64,000 nucleotides of DNA from Brachynemurus nebulosus (GCA_035578155.1 JAPWDM010000013.1:6721527-6785526); one strand, 5' to 3'; positions 11,377 to 21,640 are shown, counted from the stretch's first letter. The notes: generated by a model not told the origin, from the sequence alone. Translations and numbers: made by a program.

Positions 11377-12229
11377 GGGTAAGTGCGGGAGAGATGTCGC
11401 AGTAGTCATAGTTCGTCCGTTGATTGATAGATAGCGCTATTAATGGATTATATGCTTAAAATAAGTTACTTATTTAAGCTGCATATGGCAACATTTATGA
11501 TTAGTCCATCAGTTTAGTAATTAAATTTTTATTATTGAAAAGTAAATTTTTTAACATAATAAAATATCAAGCATTTAATTCATTATAATTTAAGAGTGTA
11601 TATTTCATTGTTTTAATGAAAATGAGTTTTGTTATTAATTTAGGTATATTTTGAAAGTACTGTATAAAATTTTAGGTTGGAATTCCGCACTATGCTTGCT
11701 ATAACAACATGCGGCATCTATCTCAACAAAAAGGAGAGATGCCGCATTTAAAGTTGGTATAGATGCCGCATCATATTACATGTTAATAACATAGACTTAT
11801 ATACCTTAATTATGCAATTTTTTTTTTTTGACTGTAAATTATGCCACGTAAATATAAAGGATCCATTAATGGATCAGGAAGAGCTCTCATATTAGTGAAG
11901 ATAACGAAAATAATGGTGATTGCCTGTGTATTGAATGTTTTGAAAAGTACTCAGAAACAAAAAAAAAAAAGTTGACTGGTTAAGATGTGTAAAGTGCCAA
12001 AAATGGTTACATATAGCATGCATCATGTATGGAGATGTGTGTAAAATGCAAAATTTTTAATATGAACTATGCGACGTCTCTTCTAGATGTGGGAATAGAT
12101 GTGGGAGAGACGCCGCGTTGCAGGCTCTAGAAAAATGTCAATTATGAATCTATTTTAAATTAATTAAATGCATACTTTAAGAATTATCAAGTGTTTTCAA
12201 AATGTGCGGCATCTCTCCCGCATTCACCC
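11377..12229 (+). mobile_element. pogo-like non-autonomous element P, copy 1
   Basis: This 853-bp element has inverted ends GGGTAAGTGCGGGAGAGATG and (reverse complement of the right end) GGGTGAATGCGGGAGAGATG, with TA on both sides. Inside, an ATG begins MPRKYKGSINGSG, resembling the start of pogo-type transposases. It is followed closely by a C4HC3 PHD-finger-like remnant (CLCIECF, WLRCVKCQKWLHIAC, VCKM) that is broken in an A run near 11959-11970. The DDE core is missing, so the element is an internal-deletion derivative moved in trans. Copies 2 and 3 lie at 17087 and 19510. Confidence 0.8.
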
Positions 12230-13317
12230 TATATACCGACATGTTTTTATTCGCCAGGAGTGTATCCAAATTTTTGCAGCCGTAGTATATGTATCAACAA
12301 TAAATAATTTACAGATTTATAAACATATGAATTCTAATAAAACGTATTTCCATAATAAATTCATACTACACTGCTCGCAGTACCGGGTTGAATGTGAATA
12401 GCATAAAAGTAAGTGAATAAATAACGACCTGTTTGTCAATTTTGATAATAATCATGCTATTTTGTTTATTTTTCATAAGTGGGCATGAGGGGCGAGGGCA
12501 CAATATCCAGGGGGAGAAAACTAACTACCTTGATTAGTATACATATTCACCCTGTTTCCTAAGTGTACTTTATTGTAATATTCAGTTACATAACAACATT
12601 ACCATATTTTGCGGGGGGTTGCGGGCGCAGGTGACGGCAGGAGGGTACCTACGTGGTGGTGATGTAATGATTTGAGTGACAGAAACAGTTTGACTGTTCA
12701 CTCGCCGGGCCCTTCCGTCACCCTGTTTCGTAATTATTATACACTTGTTCGCTATATGACTGACGTGTCATATACACCAGGGAATCGGGCAACATTTTTT
12801 TTTCCAGATAATATGTACACCACGCGTTTTAATGATAAGTTCGAATATAGGGGGTTCGAACTGGGGGGCGTTCAAGTTGTTGTTAAAACGTTAACGGATG
12901 GCATTGAAGTGTAATGTCACTTTTATGAAATTTTTGTCTCTTTTAATATGTAATTAAATTGACGGGGATAGCATACTGTTGTTTGGATGGAAATAAGGTT
13001 CTTTGCTTTTTTGAAATTATACACCAAAATTATATATTATGTAAGTGGTTGAAGTAAAATGAATTTTATTTTTACAACGAAGTTTGTTTAATAATGAATC
13101 GAAATTATTTCCCCCCAGGCCTTTAACAAAATTAAAGTTTCTAGAAAATTACAGAAAAATACTTATATGCTGTTTCGAAAAATAGAAAGAATTGTACGAG
13201 TGGTTGAATGCTTTAGAGCGAGGCAGGGCTGGATTTATCCACACAAGGGCCTCTAGATAGTGTAAGTCTTGAAACCCGTCCTTGTAAATTTCTTCTATTT
13301 TATTTAAGCGAATTTCC
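12230..13317. other. No recognised gene; one unassigned ORF
   Basis: A plus-strand open frame at 12672-12914 (80 codons) starts at TTG and has unusually mixed composition for this AT-rich DNA, including FRNYYTLVRYMTD and FEYRGFELGG. It matches no family I know, has no signal peptide, and no splice context was found. It may be a fragment of a mobile element or chance. Nothing else was seen. Confidence 0.3.
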
Positions 13318-13422
13318 AGAATGGAATTCAGCTATTACAGCCACTGTCATGACGCAACTTGAACCCGGGACTATGACGGAAATTTGTTTTGAGGTCCTTA
13401 GAAACCGAAAATAATATTCACT

Positions 13423-13508
<86 letters not shown>

Positions 13509-13690
13509 CCGCGCGATAACTCTCGAACGAAATGTCTTACGTTTATGAAATTTGGCAAAAAACTAATTTTTTTCACGAAAATTGCCAGAAAAACCATGTT
13601 TCTGGCATCGAACGTGCCTGATTAACGAACTCATCCAACGGCTTAGGAGTTCCAATATTTTCACCAAATAACCAAAAATTCCTATAGTAC
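13318..13690 (+). repeat. Dispersed repeat R2, copy 1, with an AT microsatellite
   Basis: Landmarks are TTCAGCTATTACAGCCACTG, CATGACGCAACTTGA, ACCCGGGACT, then after the microsatellite GATAACTCTCGAACGAAATG, ACCATGTTTCTGGCATCG and AACGTGCCTGATTAACGAAC. Related copies lie near 37040-37460, 52553-52812 (inverted) and 56440-57050. An (AT)n tract of about 70 bp (13429-13504) has expanded inside it. No ORF. Confidence 0.65.
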
Positions 13691-14026
13691 AAAAATTCTT
13701 ATAATCCTTGAACCTTACGTTTTCTTTTTGGCATTATAATTATAGTCCCAATATTGACCCAATCTGTACAAAAATAATTTTAAAATATTAAAACGTATTT
13801 TCAATATATTCGTTTATTACCGAAAGTTTATCAAATTATTTTTTTATTACTTCATACAATTAGCTATTTTATCACTCTATGACTTTTCTTAATTGTGTCA
13901 CAAGATCAAATTTTATTTTACGAAAAATATAATTTATCATTGCTAAAGTATGCATATAACTGATTAAGCAAACAATATTAAGTTTTAATAACAAATAAAA
14001 GACATTTTCTGAATAATTTAATAAAA

Positions 14027-14080
14027 ATGGACAGAAGCTTCTATTATGTGTTTTTAATAGTTTTTGTGTCAGTCTTAAGT
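14027..14080 (+). CDS. Exon 1 of secreted six-Cys gene B (signal peptide)
   Basis: The ATG opens an 18-codon coding exon, MDRSFYYVFLIVFVSVLS, a short basic head followed by a hydrophobic core. It ends exactly at a consensus GTAAGT donor (14081-14086) in phase 0. The upstream AACAAATAAAAGAC may be TATA-like. No alternative signal exon was found between 15800 and the acceptor at 16123, so this is chosen as exon 1 although it is 2 kb away and on the far side of a gene on the other strand. Confidence 0.75.
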
Positions 14081-16855
14081 GTAAGTAGACTACTTTTCTT
14101 TATATTTTAGTAATTTTAATTCAATAATCATTGCGCAGATCGCAATATTGTAACAAAAATAAAGAAAGAAATTGATATTTAAGTAGATTTATTTTTATTG
14201 ATATCAGTTAAGTACAAGAAATACATTTTTTAGTAGAATATTTGAAAAAAAAAAAAAATTAACAAAAATCTAATTTGGGGCGTTTGTGCAATAAATGTCG
14301 GCAATATCAAATTGTTTCTCGTCCAGAATTTGATCGCGTAATTTTCCCAACTCCTGTTCGAGGCAATTATCATACTCGTCCATTTCGTCACGCAACAAAT
14401 CGACCGTATCTTGACAGTAACCTAAAATATTATTCGCCGAATAATCACGTTGAACTTTAAAATCCTCCGTGACTTTTGTGAAACAGAGGATGGCTCGATG
14501 TTCATACACTTCAACGGTATTGTCAGTTTTAAGTCGTAACGGTTGTAAACACTTTTCAATATCCGCCGGAAACGTGCTAATTGATATTTGTAAATCGATA
14601 ACTTCTTTAATCAATTTCATAAACACTGATTTCAAATTGGTGATATTATCCAAAAAACATACTAAAATCGGGCGAAATGTTAGGCGTGAAATGTCCGAGA
14701 CATTCTTACGTTTTGAACATCGCACGATTGTATCGATAAAAGTACGTAGCTCGTTTGTTTTTTGCCATCCAAATTGATCGATTTCACGAATTGAGTTATT
14801 TAGATCGCTCAATTCTTCGTCAATCAGTTTTAAATGTTTTTCGCTGAGTTCGTTAAAATTATCCAATACGTTCGATTTAAAAACGGGATAAATATTTGGT
14901 TCGTTTTGTGCTATCAGATCCGAAAGTGCTCTTAAATCGTTTCTCGCTTCAATGGTGCTGTCTGTGAGCACTTGCATTATTTTTGGATATTCGGGATTCG
15001 TGCGGGACGTTGGCAGCTGAAACAGACGAAAATAATAGTACACCTATACCTCAATTTGCGTCGTGGTTACGTTCCAAAGAAACACGACGCAAAGTGAATT
15101 ATGATTTTCTATCGCAAACCATGTAAAGATCGAAGATAGGTTTCAGGGTTACGAAAATACTACTTTTTAAAAAGAAAATTGAACAAAGTAAACATTTAAA
15201 AAACAATATAAAATTTTATTACATACATACAAAAAACAAAAAAAAAAAACAAATTCAATTAAACCAAAATAAAATAATCAATTAATTTATAAAAACAAAG
15301 TAAAAATTAGTCACTGTCTGATGAGTTCATAGTGGCTGTTGTCGTAAGTCGGCTTTCTTTCACAAAAAATTGGTCCAATGTTTGCGTTTATCCAAAAAAT
15401 TTCGAAAAAGAAATTAAAGACTCGAACCCAAAACAACGCAACTTCGAAAATCTAACAACGCACAGTGAAAATTAGTGCTAATTCAGCAGCGACGCAACTT
15501 CGAAAAAACGCAAATCTAAACGACGTAAAGCGAGGTATTGGTGTATATTATTACAAACCGAGAATCGTAAGTTTTTACTTTCTTTATACACTCTCAAAAT
15601 TGTTTCCTTGTTCAAATATTAAAAATACCTATCTCTTTGAATTAAAAAAACCTATTTTTTTGATTCAGAGAAATATTTCTTTGAGTATTAATAAAAAAGA
15701 AATCAAGGTTTCGAAAATAAATATTTTACTTACAGTTAAAGTAGCTCTTACACAGAAGGCTAATATAACAAAAATCAGCATATTTCCCATATTTGTTCAA
15801 AATCACTAACAATCAGAGACTGATGTGGTTCTATTACAAACTGTTTAAGTAATGAAGCTGAGTCATTAGTTACTTGTAATTAGATCAGGTATATACCTAT
15901 TCGTTTATTTTATAGGCGTTTTAATATCATAATTGAAATAATATGATAAATATTATATTGTAATATATTTTATAAACAATATTGTATTATATTACAAAGA
16001 ATATATTAACTAAATGAGTCGAACTGTTTAAATATAGCTTTGTTCCGTGAAATTGCGACAACTCACTAAACAAAAAAAATTTTTTTCATAAATATTCAAT
16101 AAATCCATTTGTTTCTTGTCTAGCTACCACATGAATCATTCAACGATGATTTCCCGAAAATTATGGAAGAATTTGTTAGCAAAGTAACTGCAGCCAATGA
16201 CGAAATTACCACAATCGCCGATGAAATAATACAAAATGAGCCAAATGTGCGTCCCATATTTGAATCACAGTTAAAATTGAGTTTTGAAGATTTGGTTGAC
16301 AATCGTCTCAAACTGATTCAAGAAGAAGCGGGCCGCCTACAAAATGCATTCACCGACCTCGAAAGTTATATAATCGAACAAGCCACAACATTTCGACTAT
16401 ATGTCGAGAATGTAACCGAATGTGCGGAGAGGAAAAATGTGGACGGTGTTTCGGATAAAACGTTTCGTCCAACAAATATGTGCTTTACGAGTTACGTGAC
16501 GGCAATCAAGAGTAATTACATGTTGTTATTGAATGATATTGCGAAGTTCCAAAAGTTGATCATGGCAGTGCCAAAAGATGTACGAAATTGTGTGGAGCCG
16601 TTGAAAATGAAACCGAGTGAAAAACAAGCCGTGAAATGTTTGACGAACATTTCGGAGAATTTTAAAGTTAAGCTAGACTATTATGCAAATAGTGTTATCG
16701 AATTAACGCAAGGGACAATCGGTCGGGTTAAAAATATGCAAAATGAATTCAGCGGATGTGTGGATGATGTAGTAAAAAAAATCCGTAGAAGTATTCTACA
16801 AGATAAGAATTTCGATATTAAAAAACTCACAGAATGTGAGACTGTAAGTGAATGA
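14027..16855 (+). CDS. Secreted six-cysteine protein, paralog B (host gene of nested paralog A)
   Basis: The coding parts are 14027-14080 and 16124-16855, joined in phase 0 across a 2,043-bp GTAAGT...TTGTCTAG intron. The product is 261 aa: an 18-residue signal peptide, then a mature part starting LPHESF. Cysteines at about 118, 138, 174, 190, 230 and 256 follow C-x19-C-x35-C-x15-C-x39-C-x25-C. Shared family motifs are PKIM, QNEPNVRP, KNVDGVSDKTFRP, CF and YYAN. Sequons occur at ENVT and TNIS. The sequence is otherwise predicted helical, with no transmembrane segment after the signal. It is six residues shorter between C3 and C4 than paralogs A and C. It is likely secreted; its function is unknown. 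The plan loosely recalls insect TsetseEP/DUF725 proteins, which are also secreted and cysteine-patterned, but I cannot confirm that. AATAAA follows 49 bases after the stop. Confidence 0.82.
14194..14199 (-). terminator. Poly(A) signal of gene A
   Basis: AATAAA on the minus strand, about 70 bases beyond the stop codon of paralog A. It lies within 120 bases of the gene B donor site on the opposite strand. Confidence 0.55.
14270..15790 (-). CDS. Secreted six-cysteine protein, paralog A, nested in intron of paralog B
   Basis: The coding parts are 15734-15790 and 14270-15016, joined in phase 0 across a 717-bp intron (GTAAGT donor, TGTTTCAG acceptor). The product is 267 aa: a 19-residue signal peptide, then mature LPTSRT. 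Cysteines at about 119, 139, 175, 197, 237 and 262 follow C-x19-C-x35-C-x21-C-x39-C-x24-C, with one extra Cys near 220. Motifs shared with B and C are PKIM, QNEPNIYPVFKS, CF, PADIEKC, YSANN and EKQFDI. The frame stays open into the intron as far as an ATG at 15043, but that short extension lacks a hydrophobic signal and ignores the acceptor, so it is rejected. The protein is probably extracellular, with no known activity. The whole gene lies in the intron of gene B on the opposite strand. Confidence 0.85.
15734..15790 (-). CDS. Exon 1 of gene A (signal peptide)
   Basis: Nineteen codons, MGNMLIFVILAFCVRATLT, end at a consensus GTAAGT donor in phase 0. A second phase-0 GTAAGA donor lies 18 bases earlier, after the codons for AFC, so alternative splicing could shorten the signal peptide. 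The stronger, later donor matches the exon lengths of the paralogs. Confidence 0.78.
15819..15823 (-). promoter_or_regulatory. Possible arthropod initiator (TCAGT) of gene A
   Basis: On the minus strand CACATCAGTCTC lies about 29 bases upstream of the gene A ATG. TCAGT is the arthropod initiator consensus. A weak TTAAAC lies about 28 bases further upstream. This would give a short 5' leader; it is a single weak match and only suggestive. Confidence 0.25.
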
Positions 16856-16903
16856 GATTAGATTAGGAAGAAATCTGTAAATAGAGTTATCGAAAAGTAA
16901 ATT

Positions 16904-16909
16904 AATAAA
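16904..16909 (+). terminator. Poly(A) signal of gene B
   Basis: AATAAA 49 bases past the gene B stop, followed by a T-rich stretch (TGTTTTCTT). Confidence 0.6.
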
Positions 16910-17086
16910 ATGTTTTCTTAACTTTTATATCCATTGTTCATAAAAAATCCCAAATAAGTATACATACTGTAGATAAATAAAAAGTAAAAAAAAATGTTTT
17001 TAAATCAAGTTTCTACTGGAAATTGGATTAAAAAGTATAAAATAATTATTGAATGAAGTTTAAGGCAATGTGCAACATAATTTATA

Positions 17087-18041
17087 GGGTAAGTACGGGA
17101 GAGATGCCGCGTCGGGAGTGATGCCGCAGTAGCCATAGTTCGTCGGTTGATTGACAGATAGCGCTATTGATGGATTATATGTTTAAAATAAGTTACTTAT
17201 TTAAGCTGTATATGGTAATATTTATGATTAGTCCATCAGTTTAGTAATTATCCAACTTTTTATTATTGAAAAGTACGTTTTTTAACATAATATTTTATCA
17301 AGCATTTAATTCATTAGAATTTAAGAATGTATACTTCATTGTTTTAATGAAAATGAGTTTTGTTATTAATTTAGGTATATTTTAAAAGTACTGTATAAAA
17401 TTTTAGGTTGAAATTCCGCACTATGCTTGCTATAGCAACATGCGGCATCTATCCCAACAAAAAGGAGAGACGCCGCATTTAAAGTTGGTATAGATGCCGC
17501 ATCATATTACATGTTAAAAACATAGACCTATATACCTTAATTATGCAATTTTTTTTTTTTGGACAGTAAATTATGCCACGTAAATATAAAAGATCCATTA
17601 ATGGATCAGGAAGAGCCCTCATATTAGTGAAGATAACGAAAATAATGATGACTGCCTGTGTATTGAATGTTTTGAAAGGTACTCAGAAACAAATAAAAAT
17701 TTGACTGGTTAAGATGCATTAAGTGCCAAAAATGGTTACATATGGCATGCATCATGTATGGAGATGTGTGTAAAATGCAAAATTTTTAATATGAACTATG
17801 CCGCGTCTCACCTTCTTTGATGCGGCATCTCTCCCATAGGTGTGGGACAGACGCCGCTTTGCAGGCTCTACAAAAATGTTAATTATGAATCCTTTATGAC
17901 TCAAAATTTACAATTATTTATAAATAATTGTAAAGAACAATGTTTAGATTTATTGTGTACTAAATTTCAAATCAATTAAATGCTTACTTTAAGAATTATC
18001 AAGTGTTTTCAAAATGTGCGGCATCTCTCCCGCATTCACCC
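17087..18041 (+). mobile_element. pogo-like element P, copy 2
   Basis: A 955-bp copy with ends GGGTAAGTACGGGAGAGATG and (inverted) GGGTGAATGCGGGAGAGATG, flanked by TA. It carries the same MPRKYKRSINGSG start at 17573 and PHD-like remnant (DCLCIECFERYSE, DWLRCIKCQKWLHMAC) with frame breaks. It also has about 100 bp near 17810-17960 that copy 1 lacks. It is almost identical to copy 3, including total length, so both are young. It lies about 230 bp past gene B. Confidence 0.85.
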
Positions 18042-18051
18042 TACACTCTCT

Positions 18052-18315
18052 AAACGATTTCTTGAATCGAAAATTAAAAATTTCTTTGAACAAAACAAAT
18101 ATTTCTTTAAATAAAAGAAAATATTTTTTTGATACAAAAAAAAAATTTCTAATTTTTTTTTCAGTAGTCAAAGAAATATTAAATAATATACCAAAAAATA
18201 CATATACCAAAATGTATTTTAAAAAAATAAATATACCAAAAAATTGTTTTTTTTTTTTTGGTTCAAAGAAAAAAAATTCAAAGAAATTTTTATTATTTGA
18301 ACAAAGAAATCGTTT
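18052..18315. repeat. AT-rich imperfect inverted repeat
   Basis: The left AAACGATTTCTTGAATCG and the right inverted AAACGATTTCTTTGTTCA face each other, both continuing into AAAATTTCTTTGAA. The centre is T- and A-runs. A MITE-like hairpin is likely; the long ORFs on both strands here are low-complexity artefacts. Confidence 0.45.
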
Positions 18316-18568
18316 TGATTTGTTTGTAGTCTTGAAGCATTTGAAAAATGCTTCAGACGTTTAACTAAGTTTGGTAACTAACTGACAGTGCTGTATGGAT
18401 ACTGCATAAAATGTAGCTAGATACAGATACAGATACTCAAAATAAATTTGTATCTAGATACAATGTATGTATCTAGATACTGATATACAGATACTTTTTT
18501 TTAGATACTTTTGAAAAATAACTATAGTATATTCCTTCGTTAATGCCGTTAAATATACAAAATAATTT

Positions 18569-18787
18569 CATTTTTAAATATTGAAAAATATTTAAAGTTC
18601 GATTACTTTGTCTATTTCACGAATTAAAAATTATTATATACCTAAATAAAAAAATAAATAAATAAATAAATATAAATATAAATAAATAAATAAATAAATA
18701 AATAAAAAAATTTAATTCGTGAAATAGACAAAGTAATCGAACTTTAAATATTTTTCAATATTTAAAATGGAGTTTCACAAAGTAGAT
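18569..18787. repeat. Hairpin with AATA microsatellite loop and PLE-like tail
   Basis: Arms of about 60 bp (TTAAATATTGAAAAATATTT, AAAGTTCGATTACTTTG, TCTATTTCACGAATTAAA) face their reverse complement across an (AATA)n tract at 18650-18710. The right arm continues into AAATGGAGTTTCACAAAGTAG. A very similar tail (ATATGGATTTTCACAAAGTAA) follows the large palindrome at 30.8 kb, so both may be Penelope-like pseudo-LTR debris. Confidence 0.6.
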
Positions 18788-19174
18788 CTCTCAACAGTGA
18801 GTTTCATTTTTATTATTCAAAATATGGAATATGAGAGGATAAAAAAACGCTTAATATTTAATTATACTTAAAAAAAAAATTATTCAATTTATTTGGTAAC
18901 ATTAATTTTACACATAAGAATCACACATATATTAAAAATTTCATTGACTGTATACTGTAGACGTAATAGGCTAACAATACTATAGGTGATAGTATAGCCT
19001 AATAGTATAATTTATAGTATAGGCGTATATTATAGACGATATTGACTAAGAAGAATCCATGAAATGGTTGCCACCGTCATAGAGCACCTTCTTAATTTAC
19101 GCAAAATTATAAAAAGGAAACCAGATGAAAAATAAATAAATAAACTAGCTTAAACCGTAAGTTTCTCTAATGTA

Positions 19175-19450
19175 TTATGCCTTCAACCAACTGTTATTTT
19201 TCAAAAACGATAAAGTTTCCAACATATTCTCTGATAGGGAATTTCTTCTCGCGGTAATAAATTGTCCAGCTGTATTAAATTGTCGTTCAACTAGAGCACT
19301 TGACGGTAAAATTGTATTATATTTTAAAAAATGAATAAACTTTTAGAAATTGGGACAATGTAGATAGAGTAGATTTTTCTTGTAAAAATCTAAGAGCTTC
19401 AACCTCTGTTGAATTAGAGTAAGTTTGTTTTAAATTATGTGTACAATCAT
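19175..19450 (-). pseudogene. hAT transposase C-terminal (dimerisation) remnant
   Basis: The minus strand reads LPSSALVERQFNTAGQFI, TARRNSLSENMLETLSFL, KNNSWLKA and stops. This is the conserved C-terminal dimerisation region of hAT transposases (canonical form LPSSAPVERLFS...). Just upstream, in another frame, STEVEALRFLQEKSTLSTLS is plausible transposase sequence. A one-base shift in the TTTTTTAAAATATAAT run separates the two. Only the end of the enzyme survives, so it is inactive. It lies in the hAT element at 18386-21033, whose upstream part was then split by a pogo-like insertion. Confidence 0.82.
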
Positions 19451-19509
19451 TTTAAAGAAATGGCCAACTGACCAATGAAGAATCTAGATACTTTATTCAC
19501 ATGCACATA

Positions 19510-20464
19510 GGGTGAATGCGGGAGAGATGCCGCACATTTTGAAAACACTTGATAATTCTTAAAGTAAGCATTTAATTGATTTGAAATTTGGTACACAATA
19601 AATCTAAACATTGTTCTTTACAATTATTTATAAATAATTGTAAATTTTGAGTCATAAAGGATTCATAATTAACATTTTTGTAGAGCCTGCAAAGCGGCGT
19701 CTCTCCCACACCTATGGGAGAGATGCCGCATCAAAGAAGGTGAGACGCGGCATAGTTCATATTAAAAATTTTGCATTTTACACACATCTCCATACATGAT
19801 GCATGCCATTTGTAACCATTTTTGGCACTTAATGCATCTTAACCAGTCAAATTTTTATTTGTTTCTGAGTACCTTTCAAAACATTCAATACACAGGCAGT
19901 CATCATTATTTTCGTTATCTTCACTAATATGAGGGCTCTTCCTGATCCATTAATGGATCTTTTATATTTACGTGGCATAATTTACAGTCCAAAAAAAAAA
20001 AATTGCATAATTAAGGTATATAGGTCTATGTTTTTAACATGTAATATGATGCGGCATCTATACCAACTTTAAATGCGGTGTCTCTCCTTTTTGTTGGGAT
20101 AGATGCCGCATGTTGCTATAGCAAGCATAGTGCGGAATTTCAACCTAAAATTTTATACAGTACTTTTAAAATATACCTAAATTAATAACAAAACTCATTT
20201 TCATTAAAACAATGAAGTATACATTCTTAAATTCTAATGAATTAAATGGCTGATAAAATATTATGTTAAAAAACGTACTTTTCAATAATAAAAAGTTGGA
20301 TAATTACTAAACTGATGGACTAATCATAAATATTACCATATACAGCTTAAATAAGTAACTTATTTTAAACATATAATCCATCAATAGCTCTATCTGTCAA
20401 TCAACCGACGAACTATGGCTACTGCGGCATCACTCCCGACGCGGCATCTCTCCCGTACTTACCC
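19510..20464 (-). mobile_element. pogo-like element P, copy 3, nested in hAT
   Basis: The reverse complement of copy 2, also 955 bp. It runs from GGGTGAATGCGGGAGAGATG at 19510 to CCCGTACTTACCC at 20464, with TA on both sides. Only scattered single-base differences from copy 2 were noticed. It interrupts the hAT element, so it arrived later. Copies 2 and 3 form an inverted pair 1.5 kb apart. Confidence 0.87.
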
Positions 20465-21273
20465 TATTAGCCACTACGGAATGTCATTACCACAACATAA
20501 CGAAAATGTTAAGTCTATTCTCGTACTATAAAAAATTATAAAACATCTAATGCACAATAAAAATAAAAATTAGGAAGTCGTTCGCGTACATTTTTTATCT
20601 TTTCTGATTATATTCAAATTTTAATTATACCTATAGTTGATGGTGTATTAATATAGGAATTTTAAGTGACGTAATACAATTATAAGAAGTCATGAACAGA
20701 CCCATTTATCCTAATGCTTTTACTTATAGATACAATTCACCTATGCAAATTCATACTTACGTAAACATATTTTGAAATTTAATAGTTTAAATTTGTTAAT
20801 CAAACTCATAATTCTCCATAAATAACCATAAATTTATATTAAAAAATTGCTAAGTAAGGTTATGAAATGTTTCTGTATCTAAAGTTTCTAAAAAAGATAC
20901 AAGATACACATCAAATGTATCTAGATACTAAATACAGATACTTAAAAATAATTGTATCTAGATAAAGATACAAGATACGTTTGTATCTAGATACTGATTT
21001 TAGATACTTGTATCTAGATACTAGACAGCACTGCTAACTGAGAAGTTAAGTAGCTGTTTACTTCTGAGACGGAAGTAAATCATAATAATGCCTCAAGCTT
21101 TTATAAATTATGTAGCACATTGCCTCAGAATTCTCTTAAGAACTATTTTATACTTTCTAGTGCATTTCTATCATAAATAGTAAAAGTTTGATTTCAAAAC
21201 AATTTTTTACTTTGAAAGGGTATGATGGCAAGTATATAATTTTTAAATTATTATAAATCTTTTCCACAGAGGG

Positions 21274-21297
21274 CTGAAGACGACAAAAAAGTCGAAA
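21274..21297 (+). other. Hammerhead-like CUGANGA...GAAA motif
   Basis: CTGAAGA, a short GAC/GTC hairpin with an A6 loop, then GAAAC. This has the layout of the hammerhead ribozyme core, whose seventh core position is variable. An extra C lies before stem II, and I could not find convincing stems I and III, so it may be a decayed or fortuitous copy. Hairpin repeat H lies about 180 bp downstream. Confidence 0.3.
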
Positions 21298-21475
21298 CTG
21301 GTAGCCTTTGGAAAAAGACACATTTTGTCTTATTTGATGACCATCACTCCTAAATACCGTTAAAAAATTTTTACTTTATTTTATACCTTTTAATCGGAAT
21401 ATTATTTATCTTAATTGAATTATTTAGTTGTAACTTTATTATTCCCATAGCTGGATACTAATGTTTGTTATTTCT

Positions 21476-21640
21476 AATATTAATAGATTTGAGCGTTACT
21501 TTATGGTATTCCATATTTGTAAATAATAAACAAATATTTTACTTCGCAAAAATACCACTTTTATTTTGAAACAATACTGTCACAGTTTCAAAATAAAAGT
21601 GGTATTTTTGCGAAGTAAAATATTTGTTTATTATTTGTTA
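21476..21640. repeat. Hairpin repeat H, copy 2
   Basis: The leader TTAATAGATTTGAGCGTTAC is identical to copy 1 at 10.7 kb. It is followed by inverted arms (CAAATATTTTACTTCGCAAA, ATACCACTTTTATTTTGAAAC) around a short loop that differs from copy 1. Within each copy the two arms match each other better than they match the other copy (for example TTTGCAAAA against TTCGCAAAAA), which suggests arm-to-arm gene conversion. Confidence 0.72.

Larger units (their letters stand above)
18386..21033 (-). mobile_element. hAT element with perfect 8-bp TSD
   Basis: The ends CAGTGCTGT and ACAGCACTG are inverted and bordered by identical CTAACTGA (18378-18385 and 21034-21041), the 8-bp duplication typical of hAT. 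Both subterminal zones are packed with TATCTAGATACAGATAC-type repeats, plausible transposase-binding sites. A frameshifted hAT C-terminal relic reads on the minus strand at 19175-19450. The 2,648-bp element contains a hairpin (18569-18769) and a pogo-like element (19510-20464). Without the latter and its TA it is about 1.69 kb, too short for a full transposase, so it is non-autonomous. Confidence 0.88.

Noticed and set aside
12672..12914. Possible independent gene in GC-richer DNA
   Set aside because: It has protein-like composition but a TTG start, no recognised family and no splice sites. It is kept as an unassigned ORF in the regional note rather than as a gene.
15017..15043. ATG at 15043 as the start of gene A
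   Set aside because: It lies in the intron, before a clear TTTCAG acceptor. It would remove the signal peptide that the paralogs and exon 1 at 15734 provide.
18014..18364. 116-codon ORF rich in Lys/Phe/Asn
   Set aside because: It starts inside the pogo-like terminal repeat and runs through A/T runs of an inverted repeat; a composition artefact.
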